This document shows, piece after piece, positions 8,826 through 17,565 of a stretch of 64,000 bases of DNA (positions within the stretch are counted from its first letter, which is position 1; each line of letters opens with the position of its first letter). The notes under the pieces are model-generated. The model searched no databases, was not told the origin of the DNA, and saw nothing but the letters and a program-made list of their open reading frames with translations. Source of the DNA: CAVTUU01 sp045804965 (GTDB taxonomy: Bacteria; Chloroflexota; Chloroflexia; Thermomicrobiales; UBA6265); NCBI GenBank assembly GCA_045804965.1, contig JBJMMD010000037.1, forward strand, positions 1-64,000, read 5' to 3'. The position numbers and the translations under genes were made by a program.

Positions 8826-9857
8826 TTATGCCTGTTGCGCCTGCTTTCGGCAGGCAGGATCGCGGCAAACGCCTTCAGTTCCCCATCGCACGGCGCCGGC
8901 CGCCCACGTCAAGCCGCCGCCGAAGGCGACGAAGAGGACGTTGTCGCCTTCCTTCAACTTGCCAGCTTGTTCGGCCTCGAACAGGGCAATGGGGATTGAG
9001 GCCGCAGAGGTATTACCGTAGCGATCGAGATTAACCCAAACCTTTTCTCTGGGCAGATCAAGCCGTCGCGCGGCGGCGTTGATGATGCGGAGATTTGCCT
9101 GGTGCGGGATGAGCATGTCAATTTCCGAGAATGAGAGGCCGGCTTTCTCAATCGCTTCAACCGCGGCGTCGCCCATTGCGCGCACTGCGAAGCGGAAGAC
9201 CTCGTTTCCGTTCATCTTCAAATAAGGCCGATACTCGGGGAACAGACCCGCCGATTCCGGGACAAAGGCGCCCCACCCCGGCACGTATAGATGCTTGTAA
9301 CCCGCGCCATCTGCGCCAAGGACGGTAGAAAGCAGGCCGCGAGGCTGATCGGTGGCCTCGATCACCACCGCGCCGGCACCATCGCCGAAGAGAATGCAGG
9401 TTGTGCGATCGGTGAAGTCGACGAACCGCGTGAGCGTATCCACACCGATGACGAGAACCCGGTTGTAAACGCCGCTTTGGACGAATTGCGTTCCCGTAGC
9501 GAGGGCATAGACGAAGCCCGAGCAGGCGGCGCCAATATCGAGCGCGCCGGCGTTCCCGCCGAGCTCTGCTTGCACGAGGCAGGCTTGGGAAACGAGAAAC
9601 TGATCGGGCGTGCAGGTAGCGACGACGATCAGATCGATCTCTTCTGCGTCGAGCTCGGCACAGCGCAGGGCATCACGGGCAGCGGCGGTGGCCAACGATG
9701 TCGTCGTGTCGGCGGGGCCGACGACGCGGCGCTCTTTGATTCCAGTGCGGGAAACAATCCACTCGTCCGACGTTTCGACCATTTTTTCAAGGTCGGCGTT
9801 CGTGATGACCCGGTCTGGGACAGCCATGCCCCAACCCGAAATCGCCGCGTATCGCAT
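8826..9857 (-). CDS. fabH: 3-oxoacyl-ACP synthase III FabH
   Basis: It condenses an acyl-CoA primer with malonyl-ACP to begin fatty acid synthesis. The 343-residue protein has the catalytic triad: Cys112 in DIGAACSGFVYAL, His in IPHQANLRI and Asn in YGNTSAASIP. The start is the ATG at 9857, with AAAGG 8 bases upstream, and the product begins MRYAAISGWGMAVP. The open frame continues upstream to 10121 but that part overlaps rpmF antiparallel to nothing sensible and is rejected. The C-terminus has a 20-residue tail containing two cysteines (CRDPAC) beyond the usual family end. Confidence 0.95.
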   Translation of the reverse strand: MRYAAISGWGMAVPDRVITNADLEKMVETSDEWIVSRTGIKERRVVGPADTTTSLATAAARDALRCAELDAEEIDLIVVATCTPDQFLVSQACLVQAELGGNAGALDIGAACSGFVYALATGTQFVQSGVYNRVLVIGVDTLTRFVDFTDRTTCILFGDGAGAVVIEATDQPRGLLSTVLGADGAGYKHLYVPGWGAFVPESAGLFPEYRPYLKMNGNEVFRFAVRAMGDAAVEAIEKAGLSFSEIDMLIPHQANLRIINAAARRLDLPREKVWVNLDRYGNTSAASIPIALFEAEQAGKLKEGDNVLFVAFGGGLTWAAGAVRWGTEGVCRDPACRKQAQQA

Positions 9858-10009
9858 CGTCCGACCCTTTCTCCCCTCAACAACCCCATCCTGGCGCCGA
9901 TATGCTCGGCCTCGCGGTTGAGTGCGCGGGGAGTGTGACGCGGACGGGGGTGAAAATGCAACGGCCGCGCCGGTCGAGGGAGACCGGTCGCGGCCGATAC
10001 GCAGGCGGT

Positions 10010-10210
10010 TTAGGCTTCTGCGCGCTTGCGCTCTTCGATGACGATGACTTGCCGGCCGTTGTACATGCCGCAATTCGGGCAAACGTGGTGCGCTCGTTTG
10101 GTCTCGCGGCAATGCTTGCATGGCACGAGCTGCATTGGCTTCAAATAATGATGCCGGCGGCGATTCCCTTGCCGGTGCCGGCTGATTCGTTGCTTAGGAA
10201 GCGCTCCCAA
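10010..10210 (-). CDS. rpmF: 50S ribosomal protein L32 (zinc-ribbon form)
   Basis: It is a 66-residue basic protein with a zinc ribbon, CKHC and CPNC separated by nine residues, and the C-terminal MYNGRQVI typical of L32. It begins MGALPKQRISRHRQGNRRRHH. It follows yceD by 45 bases and precedes fabH, matching the widely conserved yceD-rpmF-(plsX)-fabH order, although plsX is missing here. Confidence 0.93.
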   Translation of the reverse strand: MGALPKQRISRHRQGNRRRHHYLKPMQLVPCKHCRETKRAHHVCPNCGMYNGRQVIVIEERKRAEA

Positions 10211-10255
10211 TTCCTTCCTCCTTCAAGTTGGTGGGAGCGTGTTGCCCCCGGGAAA

Positions 10256-10795
10256 CTACATGTTCGATTCGCTGTTGCTCGCTTCTTCGTCCAAAAGCTG
10301 GGCGAGGGCAGCGAAGCGATCGTCTGTTTCGCCACCAGTCCCGAGCTTCTCTAGGTCCGGCCCGGGGCAATCCGGACCGCAGATCGGGCGCATTGGCAAT
10401 GCAACGACGATTTCCTGGCGCAGTACTTCGGCGATGTCGAGCTCATGATTGGCGTCGATCGTGAAGCGCTCGTCGTCCTCATCTTCTTCCGGGACCTGAA
10501 CACCGGTTCGGACGTCGACGGTTGGTCGAAATTCCGCGGCAAATTTGGTCGAAAACGGCTGGGCATAGGACCGAAGGCACCGCACACAGTCGATCTCTAC
10601 CGCGCCCTTTGCTGTGACGTTGGCAAGAATTTCGTCGGCCAATTTCGTCAGCCGTATTGTTCCTTCAACTTCCTCGGCGAGGCCGCTTTCATCTAGTGGC
10701 AACGCATCCACGTGAAGCGGATACTCACGCGAAGCGCCGACCGGCTCTTGGAGCAGCGCGGCGACGTTGATGATCGTTTCGTTATCAAGGTTCAT
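10256..10795 (-). CDS. YceD family protein (DUF177)
   Basis: DUF177/YceD proteins lie next to rpmF in most bacteria and are thought to act in 23S rRNA or 50S maturation. The 179-residue product has the N-terminal INVAALLQEPVGASREYPL, the paired Cys CVRCLRSY and an acidic middle (PEEDEDDER). The C-terminus carries another Cys pair, CGPDCPG. I chose the ATG at 10795 because the family usually begins a few residues before NVA. ATGs at 10816 and further upstream are possible. It is the first gene of the fab operon. Confidence 0.85.
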   Translation of the reverse strand: MNLDNETIINVAALLQEPVGASREYPLHVDALPLDESGLAEEVEGTIRLTKLADEILANVTAKGAVEIDCVRCLRSYAQPFSTKFAAEFRPTVDVRTGVQVPEEDEDDERFTIDANHELDIAEVLRQEIVVALPMRPICGPDCPGPDLEKLGTGGETDDRFAALAQLLDEEASNSESNM

Positions 10796-10917
10796 GGTGC
10801 GATGTTTGGCGTCCATCGACCCTGGAGAGCGGCTGGACTTCAGCTGATGCCAGGGCTCATCGAGCGCCACGAGCGCATGCGCAAACACGCCGGGCCTCTG
10901 CCCGGCGCAACGCGGAA

Positions 10918-10946
10918 AGTATAGGCGCAGGGCGGCATTCAGTCAA
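10918..10946 (-). promoter_or_regulatory. Promoter of the yceD-rpmF-fab operon
   Basis: On the minus strand TTGACT (10941-10946) and TATACT (10918-10923) are separated by exactly 17 bases, close to the sigma-70 type consensus. Transcription would begin about 115 bases before the yceD ATG at 10795. The -35 element is one arm of an inverted repeat, described separately. Confidence 0.65.
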
Positions 10947-10966
10947 ACTAAGCGTTACGTTTGACT
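10941..10966. repeat. Inverted repeat over the fab operon -35 box (putative operator)
   Basis: AGTCAAAC and GTTTGACT form perfect 8-base arms around a 10-base centre. On the minus strand one arm supplies the -35 TTGACT of the promoter just described. The position suits a repressor or activator binding site. It could also be part of a terminator for the upstream gene that ends at 11195, but no T-run follows it. The rest of the 399-base gap (10796-11194) shows no gene. Confidence 0.5.
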
Positions 10967-11194
10967 CACCGTTCGCGCCTCAGCGATTGCTTCGTCGATT
11001 GGTCACATTGAGAGCTTTAGCGATCAAAAGCAGGAGCGACAAACATTATTCATGTTGAGATAACGACTGCGAAGAACACCGGTTCGTAATGCTGCTCAGT
11101 GACAATGCTGGGTAGGAAGCAGATGCGTAGCTCTTCGACACCGGCGTCACAGTCTTAAGGCCGCACAAGTAGCTGATTTCAAAGCGCGAGAAGT

Positions 11195-11707
11195 TCAAGA
11201 TTCCGCGATGGCGTCGCGGGCGCGTTCGAGGGTGGCGACCGTCTCGCGGACTGCATTGTCGATAATCTCAAGTCCCTCGCGCATCGCTTCTTCCAACTTG
11301 TTGAATTGCTGCAAGGCGAACTCGTCGATCTCGCTTTTTGAGCGGTTGCGCCGTTCTTCAACTTGACGCAGCAAATCTTCACTCTGTTGCCGCGCCTCGT
11401 TGAGAATGCCTTGTTCCGAGACGAAGTACTCGGCGCGCTTGCGCGCCGTTTCGAGGATCTTCGCTGCCTCATCTTGCGACTCGGCGATGATCCGTTCGCG
11501 TTCCTTGATCACACGTTGGGCTTGCTTGATTTCGTTGGGCACCGCGATCCGCAATTGATCGACGAGGGCCAAGAACTGCTCTTCTTCGACCATGACCCGG
11601 CCGCTGAATGGCACGCGCTTGCCGATGCCGACGAGCTCTTCGAGGCGATCGACGAGGTAGAGGATATCGACTGTTCCGTCGTCTACCGGTTCGTCACCGT
11701 CGTGCAT
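11195..11707 (-). CDS. DivIVA-like / ATP-synthase-b-like coiled-coil protein
   Basis: The 170-residue protein begins with about 25 residues that predict a short structured segment (TVDILYLVDRLEELVGIGKRVPF), followed by a long charged coiled coil rich in Glu, Arg, Ala and Gln. No membrane segment or catalytic motif is seen. A protein of this kind sits beside the DUF177 gene in many Gram-positive genomes (the mycobacterial Rv2927c type) and is loosely annotated as a DivIVA or cell division initiation protein. Here it lies between coaD and the yceD promoter region. The ATG at 11707 was chosen over the adjacent TTG at 11710. A role in growth or division is inference from context. Confidence 0.7.
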   Translation of the reverse strand: MHDGDEPVDDGTVDILYLVDRLEELVGIGKRVPFSGRVMVEEEQFLALVDQLRIAVPNEIKQAQRVIKERERIIAESQDEAAKILETARKRAEYFVSEQGILNEARQQSEDLLRQVEERRNRSKSEIDEFALQQFNKLEEAMREGLEIIDNAVRETVATLERARDAIAES

Positions 11708-11766
11708 CAATGCCGCCGCTCCGCTTCCAGTCGCGTTGTCTCAAGACCAACCGTGATAATCCTCAG

Positions 11767-12276
11767 CTAGCCTTCAACCGCGCTCTCCACGGAACGCCCA
11801 GACATCTTAGCAAGAAGCGCGTCACGGACGTGGTCGGGCACTAGCCCATTCACATCTCCGCCCAGCGATGCCACCTCGCGAATCAAACTTGAGCTGATGA
11901 ACGAATGTCGAGACGAGGTCATTAAGCACACGACCTCGATGTCCGGCGCCAGGTGGTCGTTCATGTGGGCGAGCTTGAATTCGTATTCGAAATCTGAAAC
12001 CGCGCGCAGACCACGCACAATCACCTGCGCGCCTTGAGCGTGGGCGTAATCTACGGTCAGGCCCGAGAAACTGTCAACGGTGATATTCGCAGCCGCGCGG
12101 ACGGCGGTCCTCGCCAGTTCGATGCGCTGTTCGACGGAGAACATTCCCCCCGGCTTGTCCGAGCCGCGATAGACAGCCAGAACAACATTGTCGAAGATTT
12201 GTGCCGCGCGAAACGCGACATCGAGATGGCCGTGGGTGATGGGATCGAAGCTGCCTGGATAGATCGCACGCATCAT
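11767..12276 (-). CDS. coaD: Phosphopantetheine adenylyltransferase
   Basis: It transfers AMP to 4'-phosphopantetheine in coenzyme A synthesis. The nucleotidyltransferase motifs are present: AIYPGSFDPITHGHLD with the catalytic GH, RGLRAVSDFEYEF for substrate binding, and ISSSLIREVASLGGDV near the C-terminus. The length of 169 residues is typical. Two adjacent ATG codons (12276 and 12273) could both serve. It follows rsmD and a small gene, the usual rsmD-coaD neighbourhood, and links to ACP because CoA donates its prosthetic arm. Confidence 0.95.
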   Translation of the reverse strand: MMRAIYPGSFDPITHGHLDVAFRAAQIFDNVVLAVYRGSDKPGGMFSVEQRIELARTAVRAAANITVDSFSGLTVDYAHAQGAQVIVRGLRAVSDFEYEFKLAHMNDHLAPDIEVVCLMTSSRHSFISSSLIREVASLGGDVNGLVPDHVRDALLAKMSGRSVESAVEG

Positions 12277-12339
12277 TGAGCAATCACATCCCCGCGGGTC
12301 CGCGTTTTCGTCGTCGACAGCATCGTCGCAAGCCCTGCA

Positions 12340-12591
12340 CTACGATTCACGAGGGTTGAGCGCTTTCTCGTACTCACGAATCTGGTCCCAGAGCCAGTCA
12401 ACTTCGCCGCGAAGATCGCTGAGCTCGTCGGACAAGTCATCTTGACCTTCGCCAATAGCAGACTCACGAGTCTCGCGCTTGACATCATCGATCGCAAGAT
12501 GAATGGTTCCAAATCGTTCTTTGGCTTCCATGAGCTTTCGCTCTATCTCCTGCCGCTCTGCCCGGTCCACTTCTGCTGGAGTCATGGTCAC
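12340..12591 (-). CDS. Small conserved-context coiled-coil protein between rsmD and coaD
   Basis: An 83-residue acidic protein, mostly helical by eye, with heptad-like segments (ERQEIERKLMEAKERFG and ELSDLRGEVDWLWDQI). I do not recognise a family. The GTG start at 12591 overlaps the rsmD stop as GTGA, a strong sign of translational coupling and hence of a real gene. An ATG two codons on (12585) is an alternative start. Nothing in the sequence points to an enzyme. Confidence 0.6.
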   Translation of the reverse strand: MTMTPAEVDRAERQEIERKLMEAKERFGTIHLAIDDVKRETRESAIGEGQDDLSDELSDLRGEVDWLWDQIREYEKALNPRES

Positions 12592-13154
12592 TCGTTTTCC
12601 TCGGCCGCGTCAGCAACCTCATAGATCGAGAAACAACTATCGCCATGGCAGCGTGATCGGAGCCGATTCAAGCCGTCTATTCGCGGCGGTAGTTGAAGTC
12701 TCGGCCAGTGACCTACGGCGACGATTGTGCCCGATTGTACCAATCTTGAGTTGCCCACCCTTTCCAGCGTATCGAGGATCTGGGGGTCGGCGTATGGTGG
12801 GTCGATGACGATTAGATCGAAGGGATGGCGGCCGCGGGCGATGAACTGCTCGACGGCAACCTGGTGGACCCGACTGACGTTGTCATAGCCAGTGAGGGCG
12901 AGATTATTCCGAATTACCGCGCACGAGGCCGCGTGCTGATCGACGAAGTCGGCGGCTGTGGCGCCGCGAGAAAGGGCCTCGATGCCGACGCTGCCGGTGC
13001 CGGCATAGAGGTCGAGCACGGTATCGGGTTCAACGCCAAGCGAACCGAGGGTGGAAAAGAGCGCTTCCTTGATCTTGTCGGCCATAGGCCGAGTCCAAGG
13101 TCCAGCCGGCCCTTTGAGCCGGCGTCCCTTGGCCTCGCCCGCGATCACGCGCAT
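12588..13154 (-). CDS. rsmD: 16S rRNA (guanine(966)-N2)-methyltransferase RsmD
   Basis: It is a SAM-dependent enzyme acting on 16S rRNA in the 30S subunit. MRVIAGEAKGRRL at the start, TRPMADKIKEALFSTLG, the SAM loop VLDLYAGTGSVGIEALSRGA and the catalytic DPPY are all family hallmarks. The protein has 188 residues. It lies 18 bases after recG and overlaps the next small gene. Confidence 0.95.
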   Translation of the reverse strand: MRVIAGEAKGRRLKGPAGPWTRPMADKIKEALFSTLGSLGVEPDTVLDLYAGTGSVGIEALSRGATAADFVDQHAASCAVIRNNLALTGYDNVSRVHQVAVEQFIARGRHPFDLIVIDPPYADPQILDTLERVGNSRLVQSGTIVAVGHWPRLQLPPRIDGLNRLRSRCHGDSCFSIYEVADAAEENE

Positions 13155-13172
13155 GCCGCCACCTCACGTCGG

Positions 13173-15749
13173 CTAATGCCGCAAAGGCACATCGGCGGTG
13201 ACCTGTCGCCAAAACCGTTCCAGTCTTGCCGCGAGCGGTTGATGCGCGGGGTCTGCGAGCGAAGGATCCTGGTCGAGCATTTGTTCGGCCAGCCGCCGCG
13301 CCTGATCGAGCAAGCGCGTGTCGAAGCTGGCGTCGAGCCATTTCATTTCGGGGAGACCACTTTGGCGGGTGCCTATGAAGTCGCCGGGACCGCGCAACTC
13401 GAGGTCCTTTTCGGCGAGGGCGAATCCATCGTTCGTCTCGACCATCATCTGCAAGCGGGCTTCGCCATCGCTCGAGGATTCATCTGCCAAGAGCAGACAA
13501 TATGATTTGTGTCCGCCCCGACCGACTCGACCGCGAAACTGATGAAGTTGGGCGAGACCGAACATCTCCGAGCCTTCGACAAGCATCACGGTTGCGTTTG
13601 GCACGTCGATCCCCACTTCGATGACCGAGGTTGAGACAAGGATGTCGAAGTTCTGATCGCGAAAGGCGGTCATGATCGCGTCTTTTTCCTTGCCACTCAT
13701 GCGGCCGTGCAACACCGCGATACGCAAATCTGGGAAGACCTCGCGCTTGAGGCGTTCAGCTTCCGCGACAGCGGCCTTCGCTTCAATCACATCGGATTCC
13801 TCGACCAAGGGACAAATCACGAAAACCTGACGCCCTTTGGCAACTTCATCACGAACGATCTCGTAGGCGCTTGTCCGGTCATTGTTGCCGAATCGCCGCG
13901 TCTCGATCGGGATTCGGCCGGGTGGTAGTTGGTCGATAATCGAGACATCGAGATCACCGTGGAGCACGAGACTCAACGTGCGCGGAATCGGGGTCGCAGT
14001 CATTGACAAGATGTGGGGTTGCAGTTTGTTCGCCTTGGCGGCGAGCACCCCGCGCTGGCGGACCCCGAATCGATGCTGCTCGTCAAGCACGACGAAGCCA
14101 AGACGGGGAATGTCGACGGGATCCTGGATAAGCGCATGCGTTCCGACGAGGACATCAATCGCTCCATGAGTCAGGCCTTGAAAGATTCGCTTGCGATCGG
14201 ACGCTTTGGCACTACCGGTCAACAATTCAACGGCAGGCTGCTGCTCAGGCGCAAGATGGGAGAAGAGACCGCGGAAATTGTGGAAATGCTGCTCGGCAAG
14301 GATTTCCGTCGGCGCCATGATCGCGGTTTGGAAACCATTCGAAACGGCGACGAGAGCCGCGCTCGCGGCGACGACGGTCTTGCCACTGCCGACGTCGCCT
14401 TGCAGTAGTCGGGCCATCGGTTTCTGTTGCTTGAGATCGTTCAGGATTTCGCCAAGCGCCCGTCGTTGCGCATATGTGAGGTGAAACGGTAGCCCCTTGA
14501 AGAATCGATCGAGTAGCGGAGGATCGACGATGAAAGCAAAGCCACCGTCGAGCTGGCGATCGCGCTTGCGCCGCGTCAGCCCAAGCTGGAGCAGGAACAG
14601 GTTGTCGAACGCGAGCCGGTTCTTGGCCCGTTCGAGCGACTCAGTCCGACTCGGGTAATGCACGTTCTCGTACGCCTCGACCAGCGGAGGCAACTTCGCG
14701 TGGGATCGCACGGTCTCGGGCAGAAAATCCTGGAGCGTCGTCCTCGTGGCGTCGAGGGCGCTACGGGTGAACGCGCGAATCGATTTTTGATAGATCCCTT
14801 TCGTCAGCGGATAGACCGGGGTTAGGCGGCCGGTCGACAGCGACTGACCACCCATCCGCTCCCATTCCGGGGCGGTGAACGAAGGCGCGCCGTAGCCGTA
14901 ATCGAGCTGCCCGCTCACGGCAATTTCGTCGCCGGCCCTCACTTGCTTGCCGATGAACATATTGAAGAAGGTCACGCGCACGGAACCGGTCCCGTCGTCG
15001 AGGCGAAGTGTGACTCGTGGTTTGCCCGGTCCGTGAATTTCCTTGACCTCCGTAACCTCGCCGCGGACCGTGACTTCGCCCCGCCGCCCAAACCCAAGGG
15101 CAGCTCCGATCTGGACCGTATTGGTGTAGTCGATGTGGCGGCGAGGGATGAGATTCAGGAGATCTTCGACAGTTGAGACATGCAATTTGTCGAGCTTGTC
15201 GGCGACCGACTTGCCGACGCCCGGCAAGTCGGTGATGGGGGCGACTGGCGGGAGTTGGATGACGCGCGGCGATCGCACTCGCGCCTGCGAGTTGGCATTC
15301 GTCTTCCCAGCAGCCGGGGAAATCGCACTCGGCAAGGTGCCAATGGGTGCAGCGAGCTCATCGGCGATGGCAAAGTCGGGGCGCAACTCGTTCAACGCGT
15401 TAGCGACCGCTTGCAATTCGATTTTCCTCTCGTCGAATGGTAGATCGTTGTAATGGCCGATGCGGTCGGCAATGTCGCTGAGCGTCTCAACCGCTTGCTG
15501 AGTTGGCGCCCGTTCGCGCAGCCGAGTGATGGCCGGCATTGCATTGCGGCGGAGTTTGTAGCCACTAAAACCCGAGCGCCATTCGTCCCGCAAGCCGGCC
15601 AATGCGCGCTCAATCTGATCTCCTCCGGATGTAGAAGAAGGAGGACTCGATTGACTCTCTTGCGTGGTTGCCTTCGGGGCCAATGAACAGCTCGCTTGTA
15701 CAATCTGAGGCTTGACCGGAATCACGGTAACCGGTGGCGCCGTCGCCAT
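13173..15749 (-). CDS. recG: ATP-dependent DNA helicase RecG
   Basis: RecG remodels stalled replication forks and branched DNA. The wedge/OB region lies at about 190-310 (LPGVGKSVADKLDKL, RRHIDYT). The helicase core has Walker A GDVGSGKT at 451-458, the DEQH box at 556-559, SMTATPIPRTL, and the late motif QFRGRVGRGGHKSYCLL. The 858-residue length is well above the usual 680-750 because residues 1-180 carry an N-terminal extension, including a helical segment (QIERALAGLRDEWRSGFSGYKLRRNAM) and a linker. It lies between fakB and rsmD. Confidence 0.95.
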   Translation of the reverse strand: MATAPPVTVIPVKPQIVQASCSLAPKATTQESQSSPPSSTSGGDQIERALAGLRDEWRSGFSGYKLRRNAMPAITRLRERAPTQQAVETLSDIADRIGHYNDLPFDERKIELQAVANALNELRPDFAIADELAAPIGTLPSAISPAAGKTNANSQARVRSPRVIQLPPVAPITDLPGVGKSVADKLDKLHVSTVEDLLNLIPRRHIDYTNTVQIGAALGFGRRGEVTVRGEVTEVKEIHGPGKPRVTLRLDDGTGSVRVTFFNMFIGKQVRAGDEIAVSGQLDYGYGAPSFTAPEWERMGGQSLSTGRLTPVYPLTKGIYQKSIRAFTRSALDATRTTLQDFLPETVRSHAKLPPLVEAYENVHYPSRTESLERAKNRLAFDNLFLLQLGLTRRKRDRQLDGGFAFIVDPPLLDRFFKGLPFHLTYAQRRALGEILNDLKQQKPMARLLQGDVGSGKTVVAASAALVAVSNGFQTAIMAPTEILAEQHFHNFRGLFSHLAPEQQPAVELLTGSAKASDRKRIFQGLTHGAIDVLVGTHALIQDPVDIPRLGFVVLDEQHRFGVRQRGVLAAKANKLQPHILSMTATPIPRTLSLVLHGDLDVSIIDQLPPGRIPIETRRFGNNDRTSAYEIVRDEVAKGRQVFVICPLVEESDVIEAKAAVAEAERLKREVFPDLRIAVLHGRMSGKEKDAIMTAFRDQNFDILVSTSVIEVGIDVPNATVMLVEGSEMFGLAQLHQFRGRVGRGGHKSYCLLLADESSSDGEARLQMMVETNDGFALAEKDLELRGPGDFIGTRQSGLPEMKWLDASFDTRLLDQARRLAEQMLDQDPSLADPAHQPLAARLERFWRQVTADVPLRH

Positions 15750-15802
15750 GATTGTGTGATCAGTTTAGCCGATCAAATGTGCGAATACGGTCTTGGGCGA
15801 GC

Positions 15803-16657
15803 CTAAGCTCGTGCAATCAAGGGGAAGATGCCAACTGCGCCTGGACCGGCATAGGTGGCGATCACCGGTCCGACATCGCAGAGGACGAACTGGTCGTCCG
15901 GGACGAGATCGCGCAATTCGCCCGCGAGCCGTTGGGCGTCTTCCGGATTGCCGGCATGTGCGACGGCGAGACTCTCGAGGGGCGCATGGGCTTTTGCAAG
16001 TTCCGCGATGCGCGCAATCGCTTTGCTCCAAGTGCGCACGCGTTCAAGCGGTGTGACCTCGCCGCCACGAACAGTGAGAATCGGCTTGATCGACAACATG
16101 GAACCGATCAGATGCGACGCCCGTCCGATTCTCCCGCCGCGATGGGCGTAATCCAGCGTCTCGAGAACAGCATAGAGCTGTGAGCGCGTGAGCGCTTCTT
16201 TGGCCGCTGCGGTCACATCTCCTGTGCTCTTGCCGATTTTGGCTTCGCGGGCGGCTGCGATGACGGCCCAACCAAGCGCCATCGAGACGGTCTGACTGTC
16301 GATGATATGAACGCGCACGGGGTTCACGGTCTCGCTGGCGAGGCGGGCGGCGTTAAACGTGCCCGAGAGTTTCGAGGCGATCGTGATGCAGACGACGTCG
16401 AAGTCTGCGTTGATCGCGGCGCGAAACGCGTCCTCGAACATCGCCGTCGAGGGTTGTGATGTTCTCGGAAGTTCTGAGGACGTACCGAGCCGCTCTAAAA
16501 ATTCAGCCTGACTCATCTCGACGCGGTCAAGAAAGACCTCGTCGCCAAATCGCACCGAGAGCGGGACAACCGCGATGTTCAGGGACGCCCCAAGATTGGG
16601 AGGAATGTCCGATGTGGAATCGGTGACGATGACGACTCGCCGCGAGGCATCGGTCAT
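15803..16657 (-). CDS. DegV family fatty acid-binding protein (FakB-type), copy 2
   Basis: DegV/FakB proteins hold a fatty acid for phosphorylation by FakA, giving acyl-phosphate for phospholipid synthesis. The 284 residues show VTDSTSDIPPN, the lipid-site motif TSQPSTAMFE, SKLSGTFNAA, HRGGRIGRASHLIGSMLSIKPIL and the C-terminal GPVIATYAGPGAVGI. Its ATG directly follows the TAG stop of the other fakB, so translation is probably coupled. FakB paralogues usually differ in acyl-chain preference; which copy prefers what cannot be read here. Confidence 0.9.
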   Translation of the reverse strand: MTDASRRVVIVTDSTSDIPPNLGASLNIAVVPLSVRFGDEVFLDRVEMSQAEFLERLGTSSELPRTSQPSTAMFEDAFRAAINADFDVVCITIASKLSGTFNAARLASETVNPVRVHIIDSQTVSMALGWAVIAAAREAKIGKSTGDVTAAAKEALTRSQLYAVLETLDYAHRGGRIGRASHLIGSMLSIKPILTVRGGEVTPLERVRTWSKAIARIAELAKAHAPLESLAVAHAGNPEDAQRLAGELRDLVPDDQFVLCDVGPVIATYAGPGAVGIFPLIARA

Positions 16658-17506
16658 CTACGGTCCCTCTCCTGTGTAAACGCAAATGCCGAGCGCTCCC
16701 GGACCGACGTGCGTGCCAATGACCGGGCTGAACTGCGCGCGGACGCGCCCGTGTGTTGCTTGCACGCCGAGTAGTCTTGCTTCGAGCTGATCGACCTCGC
16801 CTGCATCTGTGCTGTAGAGAACCCCAAGCCGCGATATTTGAGGAAAGCCGCGCGCGAACTGGGCAAGCCCCTCGATCGCTTTCCACTTTGTCCGTGTTCG
16901 CTCGTACGGCACGACTTGGCCTTCTTCAATTCCAAGAATCGGTTTGAGATGCAGGACCGTGCCGACCAGCGAAGCGGCGCGGCCAATACGGCCGCCGCGT
17001 TGCAAGTACTCCAACGTGTCGACGAGAAACGCAAGATGATAACGGGCGGTGTCCGCGCGTATCTCGCTCGCAACCTCGGTCAAGTTCAGACCGCCCGCGA
17101 CAAGCTCAGCGGCGCGAATGACTTGAAACCCCAGGCCTAGGGAAACGTTCCGCGAATCGACGATTTCAACCGGCGTCTCGTTTATGAGGGATTCCGCCGC
17201 GACTGTTGCCGACTGAACGGTTCCGCTCAGCTTCGACGAAATGAGCACGGCGATGATTGCATCATGATCCTCGGCCACCGAGCGGAATGTCTCTTCGAAC
17301 AGTCCGACCGATGGTTGAGAGGTCTTCGGCAGCTCCCGGGATCGTTGGAGGCGTTCCATGAATTCGTCAGATGTGAGGTCGATCTGATCACGGAGCGATT
17401 CTTCGCCGAAGTGGACATTGAGCGGCACCATCGTGATGCCAAACTGGGCGCGAACTTCGGGCGAAAGATCGCACGTGCTATCGGTCACGATCGCGATACG
17501 CGTCAT
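16658..17506 (-). CDS. DegV family fatty acid-binding protein (FakB-type), copy 1
   Basis: This is the paralogue of the following gene and has the same motifs: VTDSTCDLSPE, TSQPSVGLFEE, SKLSGTVQSA, QRGGRIGRAASLVGTVLHLKPILG and GPGALGICVY. I chose the ATG at 17506 because GGGGGAG precedes it; the frame runs on to 17545 without a better start. It begins 59 bases after fakA. The two copies are clearly diverged, which suits separate ligand preferences rather than a recent duplication. Confidence 0.9.
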   Translation of the reverse strand: MTRIAIVTDSTCDLSPEVRAQFGITMVPLNVHFGEESLRDQIDLTSDEFMERLQRSRELPKTSQPSVGLFEETFRSVAEDHDAIIAVLISSKLSGTVQSATVAAESLINETPVEIVDSRNVSLGLGFQVIRAAELVAGGLNLTEVASEIRADTARYHLAFLVDTLEYLQRGGRIGRAASLVGTVLHLKPILGIEEGQVVPYERTRTKWKAIEGLAQFARGFPQISRLGVLYSTDAGEVDQLEARLLGVQATHGRVRAQFSPVIGTHVGPGALGICVYTGEGP

Positions 17507-17565
17507 CGGCTCCCCCTGCCAGACACGCGATTTGCGGAAGCGCACGGCGCGATCAGAGCGGCCCG

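Noticed and set aside
9858..10121. Longer N-terminus for FabH
   Set aside because: The upstream extension is Arg/Pro-rich, lies across rpmF in another frame, and the ATG at 9857 has a good ribosome-binding site.
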